64,000 nt of DNA from positions 33,350 to 97,349 of the forward strand of contig CACYRK010000021.1 in the NCBI GenBank assembly GCA_902776835.1. Reading direction: 5' to 3'. Made by a program: the position numbers and the translations under genes. The DNA comes from an uncultured Bacteroidales bacterium (GTDB lineage Bacteria; Bacteroidota; Bacteroidia; Bacteroidales; Muribaculaceae). Of the stretch, positions 1 through 7,778 are shown one piece after another. How positions within the stretch are numbered: position 1 is the stretch's first letter; each line of letters starts with the position of its first letter. The notes below the pieces were generated by a model. The model was not told the DNA's origin. It made no database searches and saw only the letters and a program-made list of their open reading frames with translations.

Positions 1-1533
1 ACCATCAAAGATAGAGCAGCGCTGATTGCCGAGGCTGCAAAGAAGATGAACAAGGAAGTCTACAACGACTCCGAAGTGAAGAAAAACATCACCCCGCGCC
101 ATGAGTTGCAGCGCAAGAGTAGCAAGGTGGTCACCCTCGAGGAAGCCATCAAGAAGAGCGGCTTGAAGAACGGCATGACCATCTCGTTCCACCACCACTT
201 CCGTGGCGGCGACAAGGTGATCAACATGGTGGTGGCCAAGTTGGCCGAAATGGGCTTCAAAGACCTGCACCTGGCCTCGTCGAGCCTTATCGACGTTCAC
301 GAGCCTCTGATTGAGCACATCAGAAACGGTGTGATCACCCAGATCTCGACTTCGGGTCTGCGCGGCGCTCTAGCCAACGAGATTTCTCACGGCCTGATGA
401 AGGAGCCCGTGGTGTTCCGTTCGCACGGCTCGCGCGGCTACGCCATCAAGAGCGGTGAACTGCACATCGACGTCGCCTTCCTGGGCGCCTCGTCGAGCGA
501 CCCCCTGGGTAACGCTGCCGGCTTCTCGACCAGCGAGAACGCCAAGAGCATCTGCGGCTCACTGGGCTATGCACTTCCCGACGCAAAATATGCCGACCAC
601 ACCATCATCCTCACCGACGACCTGGTGGACTATCCCAACCAGCACAACGCGATCAGCGAGGCCGATGTAGAGTTTGTCGTGGTTGTTGACAGCGTGGGCG
701 ACTCGAGCAAGATTTCTTCGGGCGCCATCCGCGACACCAAGAACCCGCGCGACATCCTGCTCGCCAAGCAGGCTGCCAAGGTGGTGATGAACAGCGGTTA
801 CTTCGAGAATGGCTTCTCGCTGCAGACCGGCTCGGGCGGCGCTTCGCTGGCCGTGACCAAATATCTGCGCCAGGGCATGATCGACAAGGGCATCAAGGCC
901 AGTTTTGCACTGGGTGGCATCACCAGCCACATGGTGAAACTGCACCAGGAGGGTCTGATTGGCCGTCTGATCGACGTACAATCGTTTGACAAGGTGGCTG
1001 CCGAGTCGCTGATGAACGATCCTCTGCACAAGAGCGTGTCGGCCAACGAATACGCCGCTATGCTCGAGCCGGGTTCGGCAACCCACTTCCTGGATGTCGT
1101 GATCCTGTCGGCTCTCGAGGTTGACGTGAACTTCAACGTGAACGTGCTTGTGGGTAGCGACGGCATCATCCGTGGCGCCATCGGTGGTCACCCCGACACC
1201 GCTGCCGACTCGGCACTGTCGGTGATTGTGTGCCCGCTGCTTCGCGGCCGCATCCCCTGCGTTGTCGACGAGGTCACCACGCTGATCACTCCGGGCAGCA
1301 ACGTCGACGTCGTGGTCACTGAGTACGGTATCGCCGTGAACCCCAAACGCCCCGAAATCAAGGAGCGCCTGCTGGCTGCCGGCCTGAATATCGTCGACAT
1401 CCACGAGTTGGCCGAGAAGGCACGCAGCATCATCGGCAACCCCGCTCCCCTGCCCTTCGGCGACAAGGTGGTGGGCATCGTGCTCAACCGCGATGGCTCG
1501 GTACAAGACGTAATCAAGAACATCACCGAGTAA
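1..1533 (+). CDS. citF: Citrate lyase alpha chain, 5' end outside window
   Basis: Alpha subunit of citrate lyase, the citrate:acetyl-ACP transferase that starts citrate cleavage to acetate and oxaloacetate. The family core is present throughout: an SFHHHFRGGDK block followed by VVAKLAEMGF, LASSSLIDVHEPLIEHI, TSGLRG, SLGYA, GFSLQTGSGGASLAV, and RGRIPCVVDEV near the C-terminus. The frame stays open to base 1. The first ATG at 46 has no evident ribosome site and leaves about 33 residues before the conserved EEAIKKSG block, fewer than in proteobacterial CitF as I recall it. I therefore treat the gene as cut by the window edge, although a start at 46 cannot be excluded. The citE and citD genes would be expected just upstream. 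Confidence 0.93.
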   Translation, partial: TIKDRAALIAEAAKKMNKEVYNDSEVKKNITPRHELQRKSSKVVTLEEAIKKSGLKNGMTISFHHHFRGGDKVINMVVAKLAEMGFKDLHLASSSLIDVHEPLIEHIRNGVITQISTSGLRGALANEISHGLMKEPVVFRSHGSRGYAIKSGELHIDVAFLGASSSDPLGNAAGFSTSENAKSICGSLGYALPDAKYADHTIILTDDLVDYPNQHNAISEADVEFVVVVDSVGDSSKISSGAIRDTKNPRDILLAKQAAKVVMNSGYFENGFSLQTGSGGASLAVTKYLRQGMIDKGIKASFALGGITSHMVKLHQEGLIGRLIDVQSFDKVAAESLMNDPLHKSVSANEYAAMLEPGSATHFLDVVILSALEVDVNFNVNVLVGSDGIIRGAIGGHPDTAADSALSVIVCPLLRGRIPCVVDEVTTLITPGSNVDVVVTEYGIAVNPKRPEIKERLLAAGLNIVDIHELAEKARSIIGNPAPLPFGDKVVGIVLNRDGSVQDVIKNITE

Positions 1534-1549
1534 AACAGTGAACACCGGC

Positions 1550-1575
1550 GAGGGTCGTGGCACCCCATGACCCTC
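1550..1575 (+). promoter_or_regulatory. Intergenic hairpin between citF and citX
   Basis: Bases 1550-1560 and 1565-1575 form an 11-bp stem with one G-U pair around a 4-base loop. No T-run follows, so it is more likely an RNA-processing, stability or attenuation element than a full terminator. It sits 17 bases after the citF stop. Confidence 0.35.
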
Positions 1576-1605
1576 ACCATTATAAAATAACGACGCACAA
1601 CGAGA

Positions 1606-2109
1606 ATGGAAATTACGCTTGACCAGTTGCTGGTGAGCCGTGAGAATCGACATGCGAAGCAGTTGGCGCTATTAAGCGACCACCCTGCTCTCACACTTGT
1701 ATGCCTCACGGTAATTATGCCGGGATCGGTAAAACGTAATTCCCATTCTCTTATTGTTGCTAACGCTGCCATTACGGCAGTGTTAGAGCGTTTTATCGGC
1801 ACCCTGTCGCTGGTTACGGCACGCGACCTGGTCACGGGCTACGAAGGCTATTTCATGACTACGCTCAGCCCGCGCGATGCCAAGTTGCTGGCCTGCGAAA
1901 TCGAGGACACCCACCCGCTGGGCCGCCTCTTCGACCTGGACGTGATCGCAGCCGACGGCACTCCGCTGTCGCGGCACGAGGTGGGGCAACCCGCCCGGCG
2001 CTGCCTGCTGTGCGACCATGAGGCACGCTACTGCATGCGCAACCACACGCACACCCAGGAAGAACTGCAACGCCACATCAGTGAGATGATCGACCAATAT
2101 GTACAGTGA
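1606..2109 (+). CDS. citX: CitX, apo-citrate lyase phosphoribosyl-dephospho-CoA transferase
   Basis: Attaches the 2'-(5''-triphosphoribosyl)-3'-dephospho-CoA prosthetic group to the citrate lyase acyl carrier chain. The 167-residue length fits stand-alone CitX. Recognisable family blocks are SRENRHAKQ near the N-terminus (11-19), the GSVKRNS region (40-46), HPLGRLFDLDV (103-113), and a Cys/His-rich tail with RRCLLCDHEARYC and RNHTH. The ATG follows citF by 72 bases. The 3' end overlaps the next gene by 11 bases, indicating translational coupling within a citrate lyase operon. Confidence 0.9.
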   Translation: MEITLDQLLVSRENRHAKQLALLSDHPALTLVCLTVIMPGSVKRNSHSLIVANAAITAVLERFIGTLSLVTARDLVTGYEGYFMTTLSPRDAKLLACEIEDTHPLGRLFDLDVIAADGTPLSRHEVGQPARRCLLCDHEARYCMRNHTHTQEELQRHISEMIDQYVQ

Positions 2110-3817
2110 GTACGAAATACAGAACGTGCCCCTCACGCTGAAGTCGTCGCGACAAGGCGTTGAGCGGTTTCTCGACCGCAACGGACTCCGGCTCGACGAC
2201 GTCGACACGTATGCCGTGGTCACACGCATCGACGGCGACGAGATTTTGGCTGGCGGCGGCTTGCAAGGCAACGTGATTAAGTGCCTTGCCGTCGACGAGA
2301 CGCTGCGCGGCACCGGCATGATGCAACGCCTGATTTCGCACTTGCTGAGCATGGCCCACGACCGCGGCCACAACTGCGTGCGCGTGTTCACCAAGCCGGA
2401 GAACCGCGACATCTTCGAGAGTCTGAGTTTCACCACACTCGCCACGGCGCCCCGCGCCATATTCATGGAGCATGGCATGCCGGGCATCGGCGCCTACACC
2501 GCTTATCTGCGCTCGCTGCGTCGCGAAGGCACGTCGGGGCTGATTGTGATGAACGCCAACCCATTCACCCTGGGTCATCGCGCCCTGGTGGAATGGGCTG
2601 CGCAGCAGGTCGATACGCTCTACGTGATGGTAGTAAGGGAAGATGTGTCGCAATTTCGCTATGCCGACCGCCTGGCGATGGTGCGCAGCGGATGCCGCGA
2701 CATCACGAACGTCGTGGTGGTCGAGGGCAGCGACTATGCCATCTCGGCAACCACCTTCCCATCCTATTTTATAAAGGAGCGCACCGCCGTCACCGATGCC
2801 CAGATTGCGCTTGACCTCGACGTGTGTGCAAATCATCTGATGCCGGCCTTGGGCGCCACGGTGCGCCTGGTGGGCGACGAACCGCTGGACGCACTCACGG
2901 CCCGCTACGTCGAACTGATGCAGACCATACTGCCCGCCCACGGCCTCGATGTGAAGGTGATGCCACGATTGCGTCACGGCGACAGCGTGGTGAGCGCCTC
3001 GCTGGTGCGTAAGTACCTTGCCGACGGCCACCTGGCTCAAGCGGCACAGTTGGTTCCACAATCGACCGTGCCCTCGCTCATAGCCCAACTTGCTACACGT
3101 GCACTCACCATCGAACTCGACACCACACCCAAGCCGGGGCTGGTCGACAAGGTCGACAATGGCGCGCATCGCGACATGGACTATGGCATTATGGCTCAGA
3201 GCATTGCCGCGCTGCAACCCATCTTCACACAGTTGGCCCACCTGCCACAGGCACCGGCCAGCGCCATCGTGGAACTGGGCAAGCAAGGCGAGCAAGTGAT
3301 GCTTCATGCCACCGGAGGGGTTAACACCCACCGCGGCGCGCTGTTTTCGCTGGGTCTTGCCGTGGTTGCCGCCACGCGATGCACAGTGCTCGACGCCACA
3401 TCGCTTCAGCGCCACATCGCCGACGTGGCTCAGGAGATACCCGGCACGCACGGCACTCATGGCGCCGCCGCCGTGGCCCAGCACAAAGTGGCTGGTGCAT
3501 TGGCAATGGCACAAGGAGGCTACAAAATGCTGTTCGACAGTTGGTTGCCTTGTTACGACGCCCTCGCAGGCGACCCGTGGCAAGCCCACAAGACGCTGAT
3601 GCACATCATGAGCACGCTCGACGACACCAACGTGATTCACCGCGTGGGTTACGACCGGGCACAAGAGGTCAAGGCCGAAGCTAAGGCCCTGCTGAGCGAC
3701 TTCACTGAGCAGGGGCTCCGCACGCTCAACGCAACTTACATCGAGCACAACATCTCGCCCGGCGGAGCCGCCGACATGCTGTCGCTCACCGTCCTCATCC
3801 ACTCGTTATTACACTGA
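2099..3817 (+). CDS. citC: Fused citrate lyase ligase (CitC) and triphosphoribosyl-dephospho-CoA synthase (CitG)
   Basis: A 572-residue two-enzyme fusion. Residues 1 to about 330 are CitC, which acetylates the prosthetic thiol of citrate lyase using ATP and acetate. They hold an N-terminal GNAT-like region (1-125) and the nucleotidyltransferase motif NANPFTLGHR (152-161), followed by EDVSQFRYADR and TTFPSYFIK. Residues from about 331 to the end are CitG, which makes the prosthetic-group precursor from dephospho-CoA and ATP. They show TPKPGLVDKVDNGAHRDMDY (343-362), GGVNTHRG (406-413) and the signature THGTHGA (450-456). The ATG overlaps the citX end. The same gene order with citC and citG separate, or a citX-citG fusion, is better known; this CitC-CitG join is less usual. 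Confidence 0.9.
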   Translation: MYSEYEIQNVPLTLKSSRQGVERFLDRNGLRLDDVDTYAVVTRIDGDEILAGGGLQGNVIKCLAVDETLRGTGMMQRLISHLLSMAHDRGHNCVRVFTKPENRDIFESLSFTTLATAPRAIFMEHGMPGIGAYTAYLRSLRREGTSGLIVMNANPFTLGHRALVEWAAQQVDTLYVMVVREDVSQFRYADRLAMVRSGCRDITNVVVVEGSDYAISATTFPSYFIKERTAVTDAQIALDLDVCANHLMPALGATVRLVGDEPLDALTARYVELMQTILPAHGLDVKVMPRLRHGDSVVSASLVRKYLADGHLAQAAQLVPQSTVPSLIAQLATRALTIELDTTPKPGLVDKVDNGAHRDMDYGIMAQSIAALQPIFTQLAHLPQAPASAIVELGKQGEQVMLHATGGVNTHRGALFSLGLAVVAATRCTVLDATSLQRHIADVAQEIPGTHGTHGAAAVAQHKVAGALAMAQGGYKMLFDSWLPCYDALAGDPWQAHKTLMHIMSTLDDTNVIHRVGYDRAQEVKAEAKALLSDFTEQGLRTLNATYIEHNISPGGAADMLSLTVLIHSLLH

Positions 3818-3871
3818 AAATTAGAGATTTATAACGCTATAACAAATTAACTTATTCTAAAATCACTTATT

Positions 3872-6115
3872 ATGGTTGAACTTATCAATCAAGGAGTTTA
3901 CCTACTGAACGGTACAGAAATTCGTCGCGACGCCACGGGCATGCCCAGCGCCGATGAAGCACGTGAAAACACCATTACCTACGGCATCCTGCGCAGCCAC
4001 GATGTGGACGGCAGCAAGGGCAAGAAGATGCGCATCCGCTTCGACGCTATGATGTCGCACGACATCACCTACGTGGGCATTATCCAAACGGCACGCGCCA
4101 GCGGCCTGGAGAAATTCCCCCTGCCCTACGCCATGACTAACTGCCACAACTCGCTGTGCGCCGTTGGCGGCACCATCAACGAGGACGACCACGTGTTCGG
4201 TCTGTCGGCAGCCAAGAAGTACGGCGGCATCTACGTTCCCGCCAACCAGGCTGTGATTCACCAGTATGCCCGCGAGGCCATGGTGAAGTGCGGCAACATG
4301 ATTCTGGGCAGCGACAGCCACACCCGTTATGGCTCGCTCGGTAACATGGGCGTAGGCGAAGGCGGCGGTGAGTTGGTTAAGCAACTGCTGCGCAACACTT
4401 GGGACATCAACGCTCCCGAGGTGGTGCTCGTATGGCTGGAAGGCGCACCCCGCAAGGGTGTTGGTCCCCACGACGTAGCAATTTCGCTCGTTAAGGCTAC
4501 CTTCGAGAGCGGCTTTGTGAAAAACAAAGTCCTTGAGTTTGCCGGCCCTGGCGTGAAGAACCTGCCTATCGACTTCCGTAATGGCATCGACATCATGACC
4601 ACCGAGACCACTTGCTTGAGTTCGATTTGGGTTACCGACGATGAGGTTCGCCACCACTACGAGATTCACAAACGCCCGCAAGACTTCCGCGAGTTGAAGC
4701 CAGGCGACGTGGCTTACTACGACGCTATGATTCGCATCGACCTGTCGACCCAGGAGTCGATGATCGCTCTGCCCTTCCACCCCAGCAACGCCTTCACCAT
4801 CCACGAGTTGCAGGCCAACCCGGTTGAGATTCTCAAGGCTGTCGAGGAGGATACCCGCAAGCGCTTCGGCGACAAGGTACAGGTTGACCTCGTGGATAAG
4901 GTAGTCAACGGCAAGGTGATGGCCGACCAGGGTATCATCGCTGGCTGCTCGGGCGGTACTTACGACAACCTGAGCGCTGCCGCTGCCATCATGAAGGACA
5001 AATCGATTGGCAACGACTACTTCACCATGTCGGCCTATCCGCAGTCGGTACCCGTCTACATGGCCGCTACCCGCAGTGGCATCACCGAGGAACTGCTTGA
5101 GACCGGTTGCATCATCAAGCCCGCATTCTGCGGCCCGTGCTTCGGTGCTGGCGACGTTCCCTCGAACAATGGTCTGAGTATTCGCCACACCACCCGTAAC
5201 TTCCCCAACCGCGAGGGTTCTAAGCCCGGCCAGGGTCAGATTTCGCTGGTTGCCCTGATGGATGCCCGCTCGATTGCCGCTACGGCAGCCAACGGCGGCG
5301 TGATCACCGCAGCCACCGATGTCGACTACACCGACACCCACAAGCCCTACGACTTCGACGAGCGCATCTACGCCCGCCGCGTCTACAACGGCTATGAGAA
5401 GGCTAACCCCGCCGAGGAACTGAAGTATGGTCCCAACATCAAGGATTGGCCCAAGATGTACGCTATGCAGGACAACATGCTGCTCGAACTCGCCGCTGTT
5501 ATCCACGACCCCGTGACCACGACCGACGAGTTGATTCCTTCGGGCGAGACCTCGAGTTACCGTTCTAACCCGCTGAAGTTGTCGGAGTTCGCTCTGTCGC
5601 GCCGCGTGCCTGAGTACGTGGGCATTAGCAAGCGCATCCAGGCTCAAGACCTGGAGCGTCGCGCCGGCAACTGCCCCGCCAACGTGAAGGCCGCTCTCGA
5701 CCAGGTGGGTGCTACCCCCGAGAGCACATCGTTCGGCTCGTGCGTCTTCGCTAACCGTCCTGGCGACGGCTCGGCTCGTGAGCAGGCCGCTTCGTGCCAG
5801 AAGGTGCTCGGTGGCGATGCCAACATCTGCTATGAGTACGCTACCAAGCGCTATCGCAGCAACTGCATCAACTGGGGTATCGTGCCCTTCACCATCGACA
5901 AGGACACCGCCTTCGACTATGAGCCCGGCGACTTCGTGTTTATCCCCGGCATCCGCGAGGCCATCCTCGGCGGCAAGGAGGAAATCGACGCTAAGGTCAT
6001 CACCAAGAACGGCGTGAAGGACATCCACCTGTTCTTCCAGAACCTCACCGCCGACGAGCGTCAAATTCTGGCCGACGGTTGCTTGATGAACTACTACGCA
6101 GCACAAAACAAATAA
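3872..6115 (+). CDS. Aconitase-family hydratase, probable aconitate hydratase
   Basis: A 747-residue member of the aconitase [4Fe-4S] family, expected to isomerise citrate to isocitrate. Cysteines at 359 (GCSGGTYDN), 420 and 423 (FCGPCFGAGD) have the spacing of the three cluster ligands in mitochondrial aconitase. GSDSHTRYGSLGNMGVGEGG and a C-terminal swivel domain are also present. The N-terminal sequence and the GCSGGT and CGPCFG variants look more like the YbhJ-type hydratase branch than like AcnA or AcnB, so the family is sure and the substrate is inferred from the neighbouring isocitrate dehydrogenase. The ATG lies 54 bases after the citC-citG stop in an AT-rich spacer. Confidence 0.85.
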   Translation: MVELINQGVYLLNGTEIRRDATGMPSADEARENTITYGILRSHDVDGSKGKKMRIRFDAMMSHDITYVGIIQTARASGLEKFPLPYAMTNCHNSLCAVGGTINEDDHVFGLSAAKKYGGIYVPANQAVIHQYAREAMVKCGNMILGSDSHTRYGSLGNMGVGEGGGELVKQLLRNTWDINAPEVVLVWLEGAPRKGVGPHDVAISLVKATFESGFVKNKVLEFAGPGVKNLPIDFRNGIDIMTTETTCLSSIWVTDDEVRHHYEIHKRPQDFRELKPGDVAYYDAMIRIDLSTQESMIALPFHPSNAFTIHELQANPVEILKAVEEDTRKRFGDKVQVDLVDKVVNGKVMADQGIIAGCSGGTYDNLSAAAAIMKDKSIGNDYFTMSAYPQSVPVYMAATRSGITEELLETGCIIKPAFCGPCFGAGDVPSNNGLSIRHTTRNFPNREGSKPGQGQISLVALMDARSIAATAANGGVITAATDVDYTDTHKPYDFDERIYARRVYNGYEKANPAEELKYGPNIKDWPKMYAMQDNMLLELAAVIHDPVTTTDELIPSGETSSYRSNPLKLSEFALSRRVPEYVGISKRIQAQDLERRAGNCPANVKAALDQVGATPESTSFGSCVFANRPGDGSAREQAASCQKVLGGDANICYEYATKRYRSNCINWGIVPFTIDKDTAFDYEPGDFVFIPGIREAILGGKEEIDAKVITKNGVKDIHLFFQNLTADERQILADGCLMNYYAAQNK

Positions 6116-6197
6116 TTTAATATATTAAATAATGTGGCGTGGGTGGGCATAACACCCCACCCCACCACTTTCAAAATCAACACACAAAAAACCAATC

Positions 6198-7412
6198 ATG
6201 ATTGAGAAAATTAAAATGACCACGCCCATCGTCGAGATGGACGGCGACGAGATGACCCGCATCCTGTGGAAGATGATCAAGGACGAACTCATCCTCCCCT
6301 TCGTTGACCTGAAGAGCGAGTATTACGACCTGGGCCTTGTCAAGCGCGACGAGACCCGCGACCAAATCACCATCGACGCTGCTGAGGCAACCAAGAAGTA
6401 CGGCGTGGCCGTGAAGTGCGCAACCATCACTCCGAACCTCAAACGCATGGACGAGTACAAGTTGCACGAGATGTGGAAGAGCCCCAACGGCACCATCCGT
6501 TCGATTCTCGACGGCACCGTGTTCCGCGCTCCCATCACCCTGCCGAGCATCAAGCCCGCAGTGCGCAACTGGGAAAAGCCCATCACCATTGCCCGTCACG
6601 CCTATGGCGACGTGTACAAGAGTGTTGAGTTGCGCGCCGACGAGCCCGGCGTGGCCAAACTTGTCTTCGACGGCGAGAGTGGCAAGCACGAGGAGGTCGT
6701 GATCCACAACTTCAAGGGCGCTGGCGTGCTGCAAGGCATGCACAACCTCGACAAGTCGATCCGCTCGTTCGCTCACAGTTGCTTCAAGTTTGCCATCGAC
6801 ACCAAGCAAGACCTGTGGTTCTCGACCAAGGACACCATCAGCAAGAAGTACGATGCTCAGTTCCGCATCATCTTCGAGGAGGTGTACGAGGAGAACTACA
6901 AGGCTGAGTTTGAGAAACTCGGTCTGGAGTACTTCTACACCCTGATCGACGACGCTGTGGCACGCGTGATTCGCAGCAAGGGCGGCTACATCTGGGCTTG
7001 CAAGAACTACGACGGCGACGTGATGAGCGACATGGTGTCGACCGCATTCGGCTCACTGGCTATGATGACCAGCGTGCTCGTCAGCCCCGACGGCAACTAC
7101 GAGTATGAGGCTGCTCACGGCACCGTGACCCGCCACTACTACAAGTATCTGGCAGGCGAAGAGACCTCGACCAACCCCATTGCCACCATCTTTGCATGGA
7201 GCGGCGCACTGCGCAAACGCGGTGAGAAGGACGGCATCGACGCTCTGGTGAACTTTGGCAACCAACTCGAGGGCGCTTGCTTCGACACGCTGAACGCCGG
7301 CACCGTCACCAAGGACCTGGTGAACCTGATGGAAGGCGTTGACGCCAAGGCTGTCAACAGCGCCGACTTCATCAAGGCTATCCGCACCAACCTTGAGAAG
7401 CGCCTCGGCTAA
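6198..7412 (+). CDS. icd: NADP-type isocitrate dehydrogenase, dimeric (eukaryote-like) class
   Basis: Oxidative decarboxylation of isocitrate to 2-oxoglutarate in the cytoplasm. The 404-residue protein carries the N-terminal block [15 protein letters not shown] (10-24), substrate residues in SPNGTIR (95-101), R110 and R133 within ARHAYGD, and the signature [32 protein letters not shown] and [10 protein letters not shown] follow. This pattern is the homodimeric class II enzyme shared with eukaryotes rather than the E. coli Icd type. ATG at 6198 is chosen; a second Met at 6216 would remove only six residues. Together with the upstream hydratase it supplies the citrate-to-2-oxoglutarate branch typical of Bacteroidales. 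A terminator follows. Confidence 0.93.
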   Translation: MIEKIKMTTPIVEMDGDEMTRILWKMIKDELILPFVDLKSEYYDLGLVKRDETRDQITIDAAEATKKYGVAVKCATITPNLKRMDEYKLHEMWKSPNGTIRSILDGTVFRAPITLPSIKPAVRNWEKPITIARHAYGDVYKSVELRADEPGVAKLVFDGESGKHEEVVIHNFKGAGVLQGMHNLDKSIRSFAHSCFKFAIDTKQDLWFSTKDTISKKYDAQFRIIFEEVYEENYKAEFEKLGLEYFYTLIDDAVARVIRSKGGYIWACKNYDGDVMSDMVSTAFGSLAMMTSVLVSPDGNYEYEAAHGTVTRHYYKYLAGEETSTNPIATIFAWSGALRKRGEKDGIDALVNFGNQLEGACFDTLNAGTVTKDLVNLMEGVDAKAVNSADFIKAIRTNLEKRLG

Positions 7413-7438
7413 TTAGCCGCCGCAAGGCACAACATCAA

Positions 7439-7479
7439 TGCCTCTAAACGCGCCACACGGCCGTTTAGAGGCATTTTTT
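7439..7479 (+). terminator. Rho-independent terminator after icd
   Basis: A perfect 12-bp stem (7439-7450 with 7462-7473) around an 11-base loop is followed directly by six T residues. It ends the rightward citrate block and lies 27 bases after the icd stop. Confidence 0.9.
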
Positions 7480-7560
7480 AGTGCAATGGGTCTTAATATC
7501 CAATGTTTCTGTAATCTGTTGAAACCTCACGCAGATTAAGCAGATTGAGCAGATTATATT

Positions 7561-7720
7561 ATCTGTTATCTGTAATCTGTTATCTGTAATCTGTTATCTG
7601 TAATCTATAATCTGTAATCTATAATCTGTAATCTATAATCTGTAATCTATAATCTGTAATCTATAATCTGTAATCTATAATCTGTAATCTATAAATCTAT
7701 AATCTGTAATCTATAATCTA
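7561..7720. repeat. 14-bp tandem repeat array
   Basis: About eleven copies of a 14-bp unit close to AATCTGTAATCTAT, with an ATCTGTTATCTGTA variant in the first three copies. The array abuts the palindrome at the 3' end of the leftward surface-protein gene, so it lies just downstream of that gene. Related ATCTGTNATCTGTTATCT tracts follow the two other dockerin-tailed genes (near 9982-10008 and 62717-62793). No spacers separate the units, so this is not CRISPR. Confidence 0.9.
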
Positions 7721-7778
7721 CATGCTTGTCAACATAATCTTGGCAAGTTACTTGCCTAAGATTATGTTGATGAGCATG
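7721..7778. repeat. Long inverted repeat centred on the stop codon of the LRR gene
   Basis: The arms 7721-7747 and 7751-7778 pair at 25 of 28 positions around the stop codon (7748-7750). One arm is the last nine codons of the leftward gene and the other is untranslated. It could act as a transcript 3' end, but no T-run follows in either direction. Confidence 0.85.

Noticed and set aside
559..6106. Long minus-strand open frames opposite citF, the CitC-CitG gene and the hydratase (559-1653, 2078-3802, 3902-6106)
   Set aside because: They are antisense shadows of GC-rich, codon-biased genes; they show no family motifs, and the plus-strand proteins are beyond doubt.
7561..7720. Possible CRISPR array
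   Set aside because: The 14-bp units run head to tail without spacers and no cas genes are near.
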